Source: Ciona intestinalis | Lineage: Eukaryota > Chordata > Ascidiacea > Phlebobranchia > Cionidae | Length of the DNA: 64,000 nucleotides | Reading direction: 5' to 3' | Assembly (NCBI RefSeq): GCF_000224145.3 | Contig: NW_004190474.2 | Coordinates: 1-64,000 of the forward strand | Shown here: piece after piece, positions 44,701 to 56,700 of the stretch | Numbering within the stretch: position 1 is the first letter of the stretch | Layout: each line of letters begins with the position of its first letter | Position numbers and translations under genes: made by a program | Notes under the pieces: model-generated | What the model saw: only the letters and a program-made list of their open reading frames with translations | Database searches by the model: none | Told to the model about the DNA's origin: nothing

Positions 44701-47700
44701 CTTGGGGAGGAGTTCGAGTGGTCTCCCAGCTATGGGGCCCGTACCCTCACTCCCCACACAATAGTAACCAGCATCACAAAGTTTAGGAGGTTGGTTGAAA
44801 ATACAGATGAAGCCAGGCTCACAGTTGATACACTGAATATAATAGATTGTTTTATATGCTTGGTTGATATGAAAGGATGTAGCTTACTTATACTTGCATG
44901 ACGGGGTAACGACAATCGTAATAACACGGGTGTTCTGTTTCATACACCTCGTTCTCATTTCTAAGTAACCACATATGTAACTGGGTAATACCAACTTAAT
45001 ATTGTAAGTTGTAACTAAATAATTAGAATTTTTTAAAGCCTAGGTGTCAGAGCATCAAGTACCGGCTAAGATGGAATAATCGCCCAAGTTCTCCCTCCCA
45101 TTTTGGCCATTCTATACTTTATACATACACCTTGTGTCTGCTTCCGAGTTACCACATATGTAACTTATTTATCCTCGCATGACTTTGCAAGAATAGTCGT
45201 TATAAAATAGGTGTTTTGTTTCAAACACCTCGTGCCAGCTTAGAAGTTACCATGTATGTAAATATGCGAGCAATTTCAGACCAACTTATTTACCTCACTC
45301 TGACCAGTAGCATTGGTGTACAGCCCTGTATCGCATGGTGTAGGCTCCGTACAACCACCATTGTCACTACAGTTGCAATAATTCTGTGTTGGGCAGAATG
45401 TTCCACCATCAGTAGTTAGGTTCTGTGGATACAATGTTAATATGGGGGTTAGGTATACAACTTAATATATAAGGATGAGGTCTTCAGTGAGACACCTGAG
45501 ACCTGGGATGTAGGTATATTACCCCAACACCCAGGGTGCTACCATCTAGACCCCACTGAGGCAGTTTATAAACACTTAATAATAGAGACTCTATTCTATT
45601 AGGGGTCTTCGGCAGGGCAAATCTGGAACTTTAATGTTTACCAATTTTAATACCATCATCCAATTTTACAGTTTGTTCTATGTTTGTGTAACATAAAATG
45701 AACATAACATACAGATAGCATATAATACTGCCTATGTGACTATCCCATCAATAGGGCATAATATAAGTTACCACACATATAAATACACACCAGTGGTTTA
45801 GGATCCGAAGCCCCTCCCGTGCAGTAGAAACCGACCTCACAAGGGCCGGACACCTCGGTCATCCCAGATGCTGCGCAATATTTACCAGGATCACATGGTC
45901 TATATATAAGTGGTTTGATTATGGTGGGAATGTGGGACATTGAAGTTGGGTTGAATGAATGCAACTTATTTATCCTCGCATGGCGGGGCAACAACAGTCA
46001 TTATAACACCGGTGTTCTGTTTCATACACCTCGTGCCCGCTTACAAGTTACCACGTATGTTTGTGGGTGATTGTTTTTCTGTATGGCTGACAATCCAGAC
46101 AAACCAGTTGGAGTAGTTGTTGTAAAGCGTCTTGCCCAAAGACATACAAGGTGAATTGAATACTCTTTCTTATAAGGTCGGTCAAAAATTCCCATTTAAA
46201 AATAAAAACATTGATTATTTTACTAAAATCCTCCCAAAGTATATGGAATAAACAGTAGTGAACTCACGTGCAGTCATTTATACTCGTAGCCCCCGGTGTT
46301 GACCGATAAGTCCCCGGTGGGCAATCTTCCATTAATGTTGTTCCTTCATGGCAATATTTACCAGGCAAACATTGCTGGCCAACACTGACGTCCACTCCTT
46401 CACCTGCATTGGACCATAACGGGTTATGTGGATCTTATTCTATATGGGTGAGGGTCTACGATAATGCATGCTATGAAACAATGGCCTTTTTATTGAAAAA
46501 GTCAGATCTCTGTAAGCAACACCAGATAACTGAATTAAACTAATAAACTTATCATTATTAAAGTTTTGAACAGTTTAATTGGATTTTATTAAATGCTAAA
46601 ACATCATAGAGATACTACAGAAAGGCATATGCCATGGGACCTGGGATTTAGACTAGAGTTGGCCCATTACCCCAACATTGTATATGCACATTCTATTCTA
46701 TATGGGTGAGGTCCTACAGTGAGGCACGCCATGGGACCTGGGGTTTAAACCAGAGTTTGCCCATTACCCCAACGTTGTACATGCACATTCTATTCTATAT
46801 GGGTAAGGTCCTACAGTGAGACACGTCATGAAAATAGGAATTAGGCAAGAGTTGCGCCATCACCTAAACACCAAGGTGATTTAGGCCAGCACCATTACTC
46901 AAAATATTATGAACCCATTATTGGTAAACTAAGTTACTGCACACCTGTTGAATTATCCTGTGAAGGTTGATTGACATTTGAACCGTTATAACAAATATAT
47001 CCAGCTGAACAATCTCCTTCTGGCGCTCTAAGACCGAGCGAGCTACAATATTTTCCTACTGGGCAAGGTAGACACGAAGCTATTGTGGGGGAGTCGGCTC
47101 TGCAGGGTTAAGGGGGTTAGTTTAGCTGTACAAGGTGTAGTTTTTTATTTCACTTGGTATCAGTAACAGTCAATCTCTATTGTTATTCAATATAATTTTA
47201 TTCAATAGCTCTGTAGGAGGGGGGGGGGGGTTAGTTAGCTGCATCGGTTGTGTTTTATAAACTACTTATTTTATAATACATAAAACCCGCACCCCATCTT
47301 TTTCTTAGAAACGATACATTTGGTGGGGACAGTTGGTTTAGCTGTACCAGGTATAGTAATGTGTTATACTTAGTTACATTCACGGTCAATTAATAAAGAT
47401 TTATCCGGTTATTCAAATTAATAACTCATCAGTTATCGCCCAATTATAATCAATATGTAGGTTGCCTTAAACTTCAAACATCATGCAATAACTTACTGAG
47501 GGTTGTAGGAACCAGGCGGACATAACTCTCCTAATTCTTTAAATGTTCCAACAAAGTCTGTAGCTGTTTCGTTGTAAGTGAAGTTTACAAATGGGTTGGG
47601 GGAGGGGCAGTAACTACCTGCGTGGGGGGTGTGAGGGTTAGTGTTATAATGTATTATGGTTAAATTATATTATAATACATGATCATACCAAGTCTGTTAT

Positions 47701-50700
47701 TACCAAATCAGCCTGGTTTTAAAAATTTTGGTTAAATTTTCCGGAAGGTCAGTTTAATTAACAGCATACATGGTGGCTTCATACACCTCATGCTCACTAG
47801 ACCATGGCTCTGGAATTAACAGCCAAGTTTTTAGGCATTATTTTTGCATGCATGTTTAACAACTGCCATTTTGTTGCTAATTCCTACTTCTTCATTCTTT
47901 CATTTAATTTGTCCTTTTTATCACATTACAAGTGGTATATAGAACCGTGGTTTAGTTCACAAAAGAACATATGCCTTTATTTTAATGACACGAAAATGAA
48001 TGCCTTTATTTTGCTGACAAATTACTGCATGTCTCCCCAGAAACCACTGGTGCAGCATATTCAGTCACCACAGTAGTATTTGAACCCAGTACCCTCATAC
48101 CTGGTGGGCAGGATAAGGTGAAGTTCATCCCTTCACGTGGACAAGTTCTTCCAGCTATGCAAGCACGACATTTCGAGCTCTGTTCACTGGGTTGGTACGT
48201 ACCGATGGGACAAGGAGTTTCCGAGGTGGATTGTTGCTTACAGTAAGTTCCTGTGAAACATGGGTGTTTGCATGTGTGGGGGGGTTATAGGTGGACAGTT
48301 GGAGGTTTATAGGTTTGAAAAACTAGAAATAATGACCAAGATATTGAATAAAAACACCTTGTTAGGTTTTGATATTCTGTAGCATGTTATCTGATTTACA
48401 CAAGTACTTTAAATGCACGCCTGGTTTAAACTATTCCCTCAATAGCCAACAACACCCAAGGTGCTGCCATCTGAACCGAGACTTTGAAATGTCAGAATAA
48501 AATTGATGTTTTTATTCTAAGCAGGAAAAGGTTATTTAAGCCAAGATATATTTAAAGCCTAATGTAAGCAACCTGTTACCATTCATTCAAACTGACCTGG
48601 CTGGCATGGATTCTGGAATTCACTCGATGAACCCTGGTTGCAATAATGTCCCTCAGCGCACGGGCCAGTGGGCTCCGGTTGGGCAGAGTTGGCGCAGTAG
48701 AACCCGGCAGTGCACGGCCTGCAATCGCTGTCGTCAGTTTGTCGCGGGGAGTTGCTAAACGAACCAGGAGGGCACGCCGTCGCATTCCAAGAACCTGCAT
48801 GGTAAGTGTTAGCAAAAGTTCATGATGATTAATCAAGGTTAAAAACAATAATAAAAAAATATAATTAACCAAACCTGGTTGTTTTTTGCTAACACCTTGC
48901 TGTCTTATTTATATCAGGGTAAGATTTTGTTTGTTTTTTATTTAAAATTTATTTTGTCATATTTTTAAACAACTCTACAAAAGTTTAATATATATATCTT
49001 TACATTACTAGTGGAATAGTTAAGTCATAAGAAATACATAAATAAAATCACACTCACCCATAGGGCAGTACCCCCCCACAGGACACACAGCACCCGTACT
49101 GTTATCGTTCGGGTTGGAAGTCGAAGCCCCTCCATAACAAATATATCCCGCGTCGCATTCACCACGTACGTTTATCATACCAAGGGAGTCGCAATAATAT
49201 TCCGGGGTCACAATCCTTGCATTCCGTGATGTTCGTGAGCTCTGTTTGTGATGGGAGATGATCATATGAAAAGATGATCATATGAAAAGATGATCATATG
49301 AAACAAATGATCATGTATGAAATATGCGTTCATATAAACTATGATAAAATGAATAACAAGATACACCTATCCGAAAAATAACTATATGAAAATTAACAAT
49401 TATACAATTGTATGAAATGATGATCATATATGAAAGTAACAATGTGAAAAGACACAAAGTTTTGCATAAGAATAAATTAAAAAATAAAATTACGTGGCTC
49501 TGGAAATAACAGCCAAGTTTTCAGGCATTATTTTTGCATGCATGTTTAACAACTGCCATTTTGTTGCTAATTCCTACTTCTTCATTCTTTCATTCAATTT
49601 GTCCTTTTTATCACATTACAAGGGGCATATAGAACCATACATATAAATAGTTTATATTTTATTTGTAATCAATACATTAACCCACTGTTAGTCGTCCCAT
49701 ATGTTCCCTTAGGACAAGGCAGAGGAAGGTCTAAGTTTTCATAACAGTAATATCCTTGTGGGCAGTTGATGGGGAATATACTTCCAATGGGACAGTAATA
49801 ACCAGGGGGACAAACGTCACAATCGTCCACCATTGTCCCTCCTGTCGTGTTTCTGTACCGACCACCAGGACACGGGACCTGTGTATGGGTGTAATGTATG
49901 TACGAGATACCTAGTATAACAGACACATATATCTGCCTACATAATATAGGAAGTATAACAATAACACAATGTATAACATTATATGGAGTAACTTGTAAGC
50001 GGGCACGAGGTGTATGAAACAGAACATCCGTGTTACAACGACTGTCATTACCCCGCCATGCGAGGATAAATAAGTTGCATACGTGGTAACTCGTAAGCGG
50101 GCACGAGGTGTATGAAACAGAACACCCGTGTTGTAAACGACTGTTGTTGTCCCGCCATGCGAGGACAAAGTAAGTTACGCACATTTATAAAACATTTTAG
50201 TGGTGTAACTCACGCTAACTGTCAAGTGGGATTGTCTATTTATCATGTAACTTATTTATCCTCACATGGCAGGACAGTCGTTATAACACAGGTGTTCTGT
50301 TTCATACACCTCGGGCCCGCTTACGAGTTACCAAGTATGTAACTATTTATCCTAGCATGGCAGGAACAGTCGTTATAACTCGGATGTTCTGTTTCATACA
50401 CCTCGTGCCCGCTTACGAGTTACCACGTATGTAACTTATTTATCCTCGCGTGGCGGGGCAATGACAGTCGTTATAACACAGGTGTTCTGTTTCATACACC
50501 TCGTGCCCGCTTACAAGTTACCAGGTATGTAACTTATTTATCCTCGCGTGGCGGGGCAATGACAGTCGTTATAACACGGATGTTCTGTTTCATACACCTC
50601 GTGCCTACTTACAAGTTACCAGGTATGTAACTTATTTATCCTCGCGTGGCGGGGCAATGACAGTCGTTATAACACGGATGTTCTGTTTCATACACCTCGT

Positions 50701-53700
50701 GCCCGCTTACAAGTTACCACGTATGTAACTTTGTGAGTGATGTAAATATTGGTTAGATTATGTACTGAGTATCTGAGTGCCTGCTTACCACCTCATTAAA
50801 CCATGAACCAAAATTCTTCTGTTTACGAACAAATAGTATACACTAACATACCCAACCAGTCACACATATCAATATACACACTCACCTGCTTTGGTCCGTA
50901 TGAACCGATATGCGTAAGATCACTTGGTAGAAACGTATTTGTGATGTTTGTTGGGCAATAATAGCCAGCTTCACATGTGCCACTCTCCATGTTGGAGGCT
51001 TCGAGGCAAAATGAACTACAAGTGTTAAATTAACACTGTTATAATATGTATATTCACCATATAGAATTAACTATAGACTCATTATATTATAGCAGATGTT
51101 TCACCAAGTCTACTCGGTCTTTTACAAGCACTAATGATGCTAACAGTTTTTGGTGTATGTTATATAAAAATCTTAATATGAATATCAAGGTTACAATTAT
51201 CAAGTATAGACTCATTATATTATAGCAGATGTTTCACCAAGTCTACTCAATCCTAATATATTATATTCAACATAATATATACCTTGGTAGTCACACACAA
51301 TACGTGTTATATAGCTGATTTCCCCTACATACACATATTCTTACCCTGCAGTACACGGTAGGCAATCTAGTACAGATTCCTTGGCATCCAACGTATTGAG
51401 CGTTCCTGTTGGACAAGGCAACTCCCTTGGTGTGGCTTCGGGACAATAATATCCAGCTCTGCAATCTTTTGAATCGGCTTGTGATTTTAAACCTTCCATG
51501 CAGTATTGACCAGCAGCACACCTCTTGTATGATGTCATGTTTTGATACGACGTTGCAACATCGTCACAGTAATACCTGGAATATACACCTCGTGCTTACT
51601 GTCAAGTTATAACATGGGTGTCTTCTTATAGATTAAATAAACACATTCACTGCTAAACCAAAACATATACATACATGCCACTCACCCTGCCAAACAGGTC
51701 TGACACACAGAGTTTCCATCCTCAGTGTAGGAACCAACACCACAGGCCTGAAAATCTTTAGAACCATCAATACAAATAGACCCAGCAGGGCAGACGAGGC
51801 AATCACTGGCGTAACCTGCAGGTGTCCCAACTACATTGGGTGGGGTTGATGAATCTGCCCCATAAGGCATGTATGTACCAGCTGGGCAAGCTACAGGGTT
51901 AACTGTGGCTAGTTCACAGAAATGACCTGAAATAAAGAACGGATTTAGTATTTAAAAATACTTTGTGGGTGATTGTTTTTGTTCTGTTTCATACACCTCA
52001 AGCCCGCTTGCAAGTTACCACGTATGTAACTTTGTGGATGATTCTTTTGCTGTATGGCTGATAATTTGGACAACCCATTAGTAACCACTGGCTTGGAGAA
52101 ATTGCGGTTAACTGTCTTGCCTGAAGACCCATATGCCTACAATGGTAGCAGCGTCGAGCCTTGAACCCGAGATCCTTTAGGTATTCTCTACATTACAATT
52201 TAATCTTACCTTGTGTGCATGGTAGACAATCAGTTAAACTTGTTCTGGAGAAATTCAGATTATACGTTCCGTTGGGGCAAGCGTATTGTTCCTTTGAAAC
52301 CGTTCCGTTTGGACAATAATAACCAGGTGGACACGCTTGGGTGACCGCAGATTCACCACCTTAACATAAACATCATATATAATAAGTTTACCACGAAAAC
52401 ATTATATCTAATTGTTAAGGTCGTTTATTAATTTAATATTTGAAAAAAGTAAAGCAGTTTAAAGTTTTATTATAAAAACTAAGGTTTAAAATTTTAATAT
52501 AAAGCAACCACAGCGAGCCTTGAACCAAGTTACCACCAAGTTACCAAAAACAACAGAATTAAAACATTAGTTGATTTACATTTTTTACAGAATAACGGGC
52601 CAACTCTGGTATAAATCACAGGTCCCATGACATGGTATACATCCCCATAAAGAATATAATACGTACAATATCCATAAACACATATATGTGAATACATGTA
52701 TATACAACACCATGAACATTATGTAACTATAAATATATATGTATGTAGATACTCACCAACACAATAATAGCCTGCATCGCACACAGTGCAATCCTCAGCC
52801 TTCTCATTATGTGAGTTGTTCGAATAAGTTCCCGGCAAACACGGATATCTATCTTTACTTGGTGTTCCAACGAGACAATAATAACCAACTTTGCATGGTT
52901 GGGGTTCATTTGGTGGACCAAAGTCACCTGCGGTGAAAACAAGCATGTAGATATGTTTGACATAGACACAATATATTTATGAATATGACATCATCAAAAA
53001 GTGAAATCACAAACAATTTGATGATGTCATAAATAACATTTCTAAAATTAAAGGAATTCAAATGATTTATTTTTTTATTTAAACAATTTTACTTTATCCA
53101 AGTTTTTATTAGTTTGGTACGAATAATACTTATTATCACATAACAATAACAAGACATATTGGTTTTAATATTTAATTATCCTATAAAAAGTTGCTGCATA
53201 TCAATAGCAAGATACTCACTCGTCCCATATGTACAATAATAACCAGCAGGGCAGGGTTGGCATTGATCTGCTGTGTGTATATCTGTGGCATTACTGAAGG
53301 AACCAGGTGGACATGCAAACTGTGTGGGGGATATTGTACCGAGAGGACAGTAGTAACCCTGTAGTTGTAATGGGTTAATTTTATATATACAAACATATAT
53401 ATATATATGTATTCTGTTTTTAAACATCAAACATTTGTTCTTTGCATTGTTATTTTATTAATTATTCTATCCTATCATGAAGTAATAACTCTTGATTATC
53501 TTTGTGTGACGGGGTAACGACAGTCTTTATAACACAGGTGTTCTGTTTCATACACCTCGTGCCCGCTTACAAGTTACCACGTATGTAACTTATTTATCCT
53601 CACATGATAGGGCAACGACAGTCACTATAACACGGGTGTTCTGTTTCATACGCCTCGTGCCCGCTTACAAGTTACCATGTATGTAACTTATTTATCCTCG

Positions 53701-56700
53701 CATAGTAGGGCAACCACAGTCATTATAACACAGGTGTTCTGTTTCATACACCTCGTGCCCGCTTACAAGTTACCACGTATGTAACTTATTTATCCTTGCA
53801 TGACGGGGCAACAATAGCCGTTATAACTCGGGTGTTCTGTTACATACACCTTGTGCCGGCTTACGAGTTACCACGTATGTAATTTACTTATTCTTGCATG
53901 GCAGGTATGCCAGGTAACAACAGTCCTTATACCACGAGTGTTCTGTTACATATACCATGTACCCATAAACACACATACGTAACTTTATGTTTTAACAACC
54001 CAGCACCAAGTTACCTGCGCACATTCCCCCGATGGTCCGTCCAACCCCGGCACTTCACACACAGCACCTCCGTCACATTTCACGCAACTTAACACATCCG
54101 ATGCATTGGTGAGTGGGTTGTATGTACCAGCTGGGCAGGGTAAGGGGTTGGTGGTGGGTGAGGTCTGGCTTCCCCATGGACAGTAGTGTCCGCTTGTACA
54201 AGATGGGCATTCACTCGATGCTGTGGGGGTGGGTGGGTTATATTGGTGTATTAGTTATGTTTAAAACACACCTACTAAGTATTTGTAGAAAGTTGTTGAA
54301 AAACTTATGAATAATTTTCAAAGCTCAACGTAAGTTAGACGTACAATATCTGGATTCTAATTTTTTACTTAATGTTCCCACTCAAAACAGCTGTGTAACA
54401 TCAAAAGATCAAACACATGAAGTGTTGCTGACAGACACAATGTAAACTTTATAAAAATCTTCCAGCAGCCAGTGAGCTGAAACAAAGAACCAACACAAGC
54501 AATTATACCACACTATTATTATACAACAACATAAACAAGTACCTTTCAATCCAGTTTGGTTCCCATAAGTCCCGGGGGGGCACGGGTTTTCAAACGCTGT
54601 GATCTGGCCCTCTAAGCAGTAGAAACCTTCAGGACATTCGCGCACCGGGTCAGATGTGCCTGTTGGGCAGAAATAACCAGCAGGACAGGTGTTATTGGTA
54701 CAATCGGTGAGTGTGGTGGCTGCTGTATTGGGATTGTAGGTTCCGCCTGTGTGCAGGTTTGTATATGAGCGAGAGTAGGTAAATTAAGAATACAAGATGC
54801 ATTGGTTTATGTGTAAAGTAAGTTAAAAATCGTGGCAAGAAGGATACTTGCTATAAAAGGTGACAAATTCTATTCGTAAAAAAACGGGTCAAATAAAAAA
54901 AGGGCTGATAAACTATAATACCAAAATGATATTCTGATTTACATAAGCATGTGCAATCATGTATAAGCTACCACACAAATATAATGGTTGAGAATTTGGA
55001 CAACCTATTGGTGACCACTGGGTTGGAGCAATTGCCGTTAAATTTTTAAATGTCTTGTGCAGTAATGGGCCAAGTCTGGCCTACATCCCAGGTCCTCACG
55101 GACCTCACCCATACAGAATAAATGTCTTTCCCAAAGACACATATGCCGACAATGGTAACAGCGACGAACCTTGAACCCATTACCTCTGGGTTACAGGCAG
55201 GCGCGCTAACCACTATGTCACGGCGCGAACGATAATATAAACTCTAATAAACCAATAAAAATACAAAATAGTCTGGGTTACCTGGGCAAGGTAGAGCAGT
55301 GCAGGTCCCGGTGCCAGTTGGGCAATAATGACCTGGTGGACATTTAAGATCATCGGCCACCGGATCAACAGTTGCAGGGTTTTCACAGCAGTAACCAACG
55401 TGACAGGGTATACAGTCAGCTAAACTACCACTACCATTGTTGGGGTTGTATGTACCAATGGGACAATCGTATTCCTTTGTTCCGTCACAATACTTTCCTT
55501 TGTTACATATATACTCTGGGGGATTGGGTGAAGTAGATTGCGTCTGTAGGGGTGGGGGTTAAGTTTAAAATGACAAACATGAAAATAAACCCAATAAAAA
55601 CAAGCAATAAGCACAAAGATCAGGAAAAAAGTCAATAAACTATAAGCATATTAGGCTTGTCAGTACAAACATATGGAACTAAGTAAAGTCCCATCCATTT
55701 CTTTAAAATTTATAAAACACGGAAGGCTAAAAAAACTCTTCTGGCAATTTTTAACATCAAAACCACAATTAAAAAACAATTGAGATCTATTTTTACACTT
55801 ATAACGTGCTTGGGAGCAACATCAACACATAGATTTAATATTGCAATCTTACCGGGCATAAATATCCTGGGTTGCACGGATGGCACACAGTGGAGGCGTT
55901 GGACGCCCATGTGCCGATACCACATGTAGTAGGGGAGGCAGTGGGGTTGGCACAACTCTTGCCTGCCGGACACGCAGTGCATTCAATCGAATTCTGTTGG
56001 AGGGAATTATGGTGGAACAAGTTATATCGTATGTAAGTGAGGTCCTTGTCGAGGATTTGCGATTTAAGCAAGTTTTTGGATAAAGTTATAACATGGGTGT
56101 TTTTATAATGTATTTTCTCGGAAACATCATAAACCAGACACACATGGTGCATTCATACACCTCATGCTCATATACAAGTTATAGCATGTTCCATCTATCA
56201 CTCTATACATAATAACTCCATAATCTTAAATACTTACAACAGCATCTGCATAATAACCAGGGGGGCAAGCTATGGGTGCTACTGTAGTGTTGGGACAATA
56301 ATATCCTAAATCACAATTATGGCAAACTGCTTCCCCACCAAATGAATAAGTTCCTTCATCGCATGGTGTTCTATGTATGGTGTAAAAACATAAGGATTAC
56401 AGAAACAAGGTAACTGGGCAAAAGTTTCGTGGGATAAAAATTCAATGAAAACGGGACGAAACAGAAGAACAAAAAAAGTAAATATTTTTTCTTAACAGCA
56501 AACCCAGCCACAACCAATATGCTTTAGTAATTCTTAACTCCTACCAAAGACACATAAATTCTTATCTAACTCCTACAAGACACAGAAATTACTTTGTTTC
56601 ATCATTAGTATTAGGGCAGTTGAAATAAAATAGTTTTACTTTTTTAATAACCACCAAATTCAAACAGACACAACTACTGATATACGTCTATTACAGCCTT

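Noticed and set aside
47804..48076. Plus-strand open frame of 90 codons
   Set aside because: Lies in the dispersed 140-bp element; the second copy does not keep the frame.
55145..55235. tRNA gene candidates (A and B boxes in several introns)
   Set aside because: They are the tRNA-derived heads of SINE copies and do not form a full cloverleaf.
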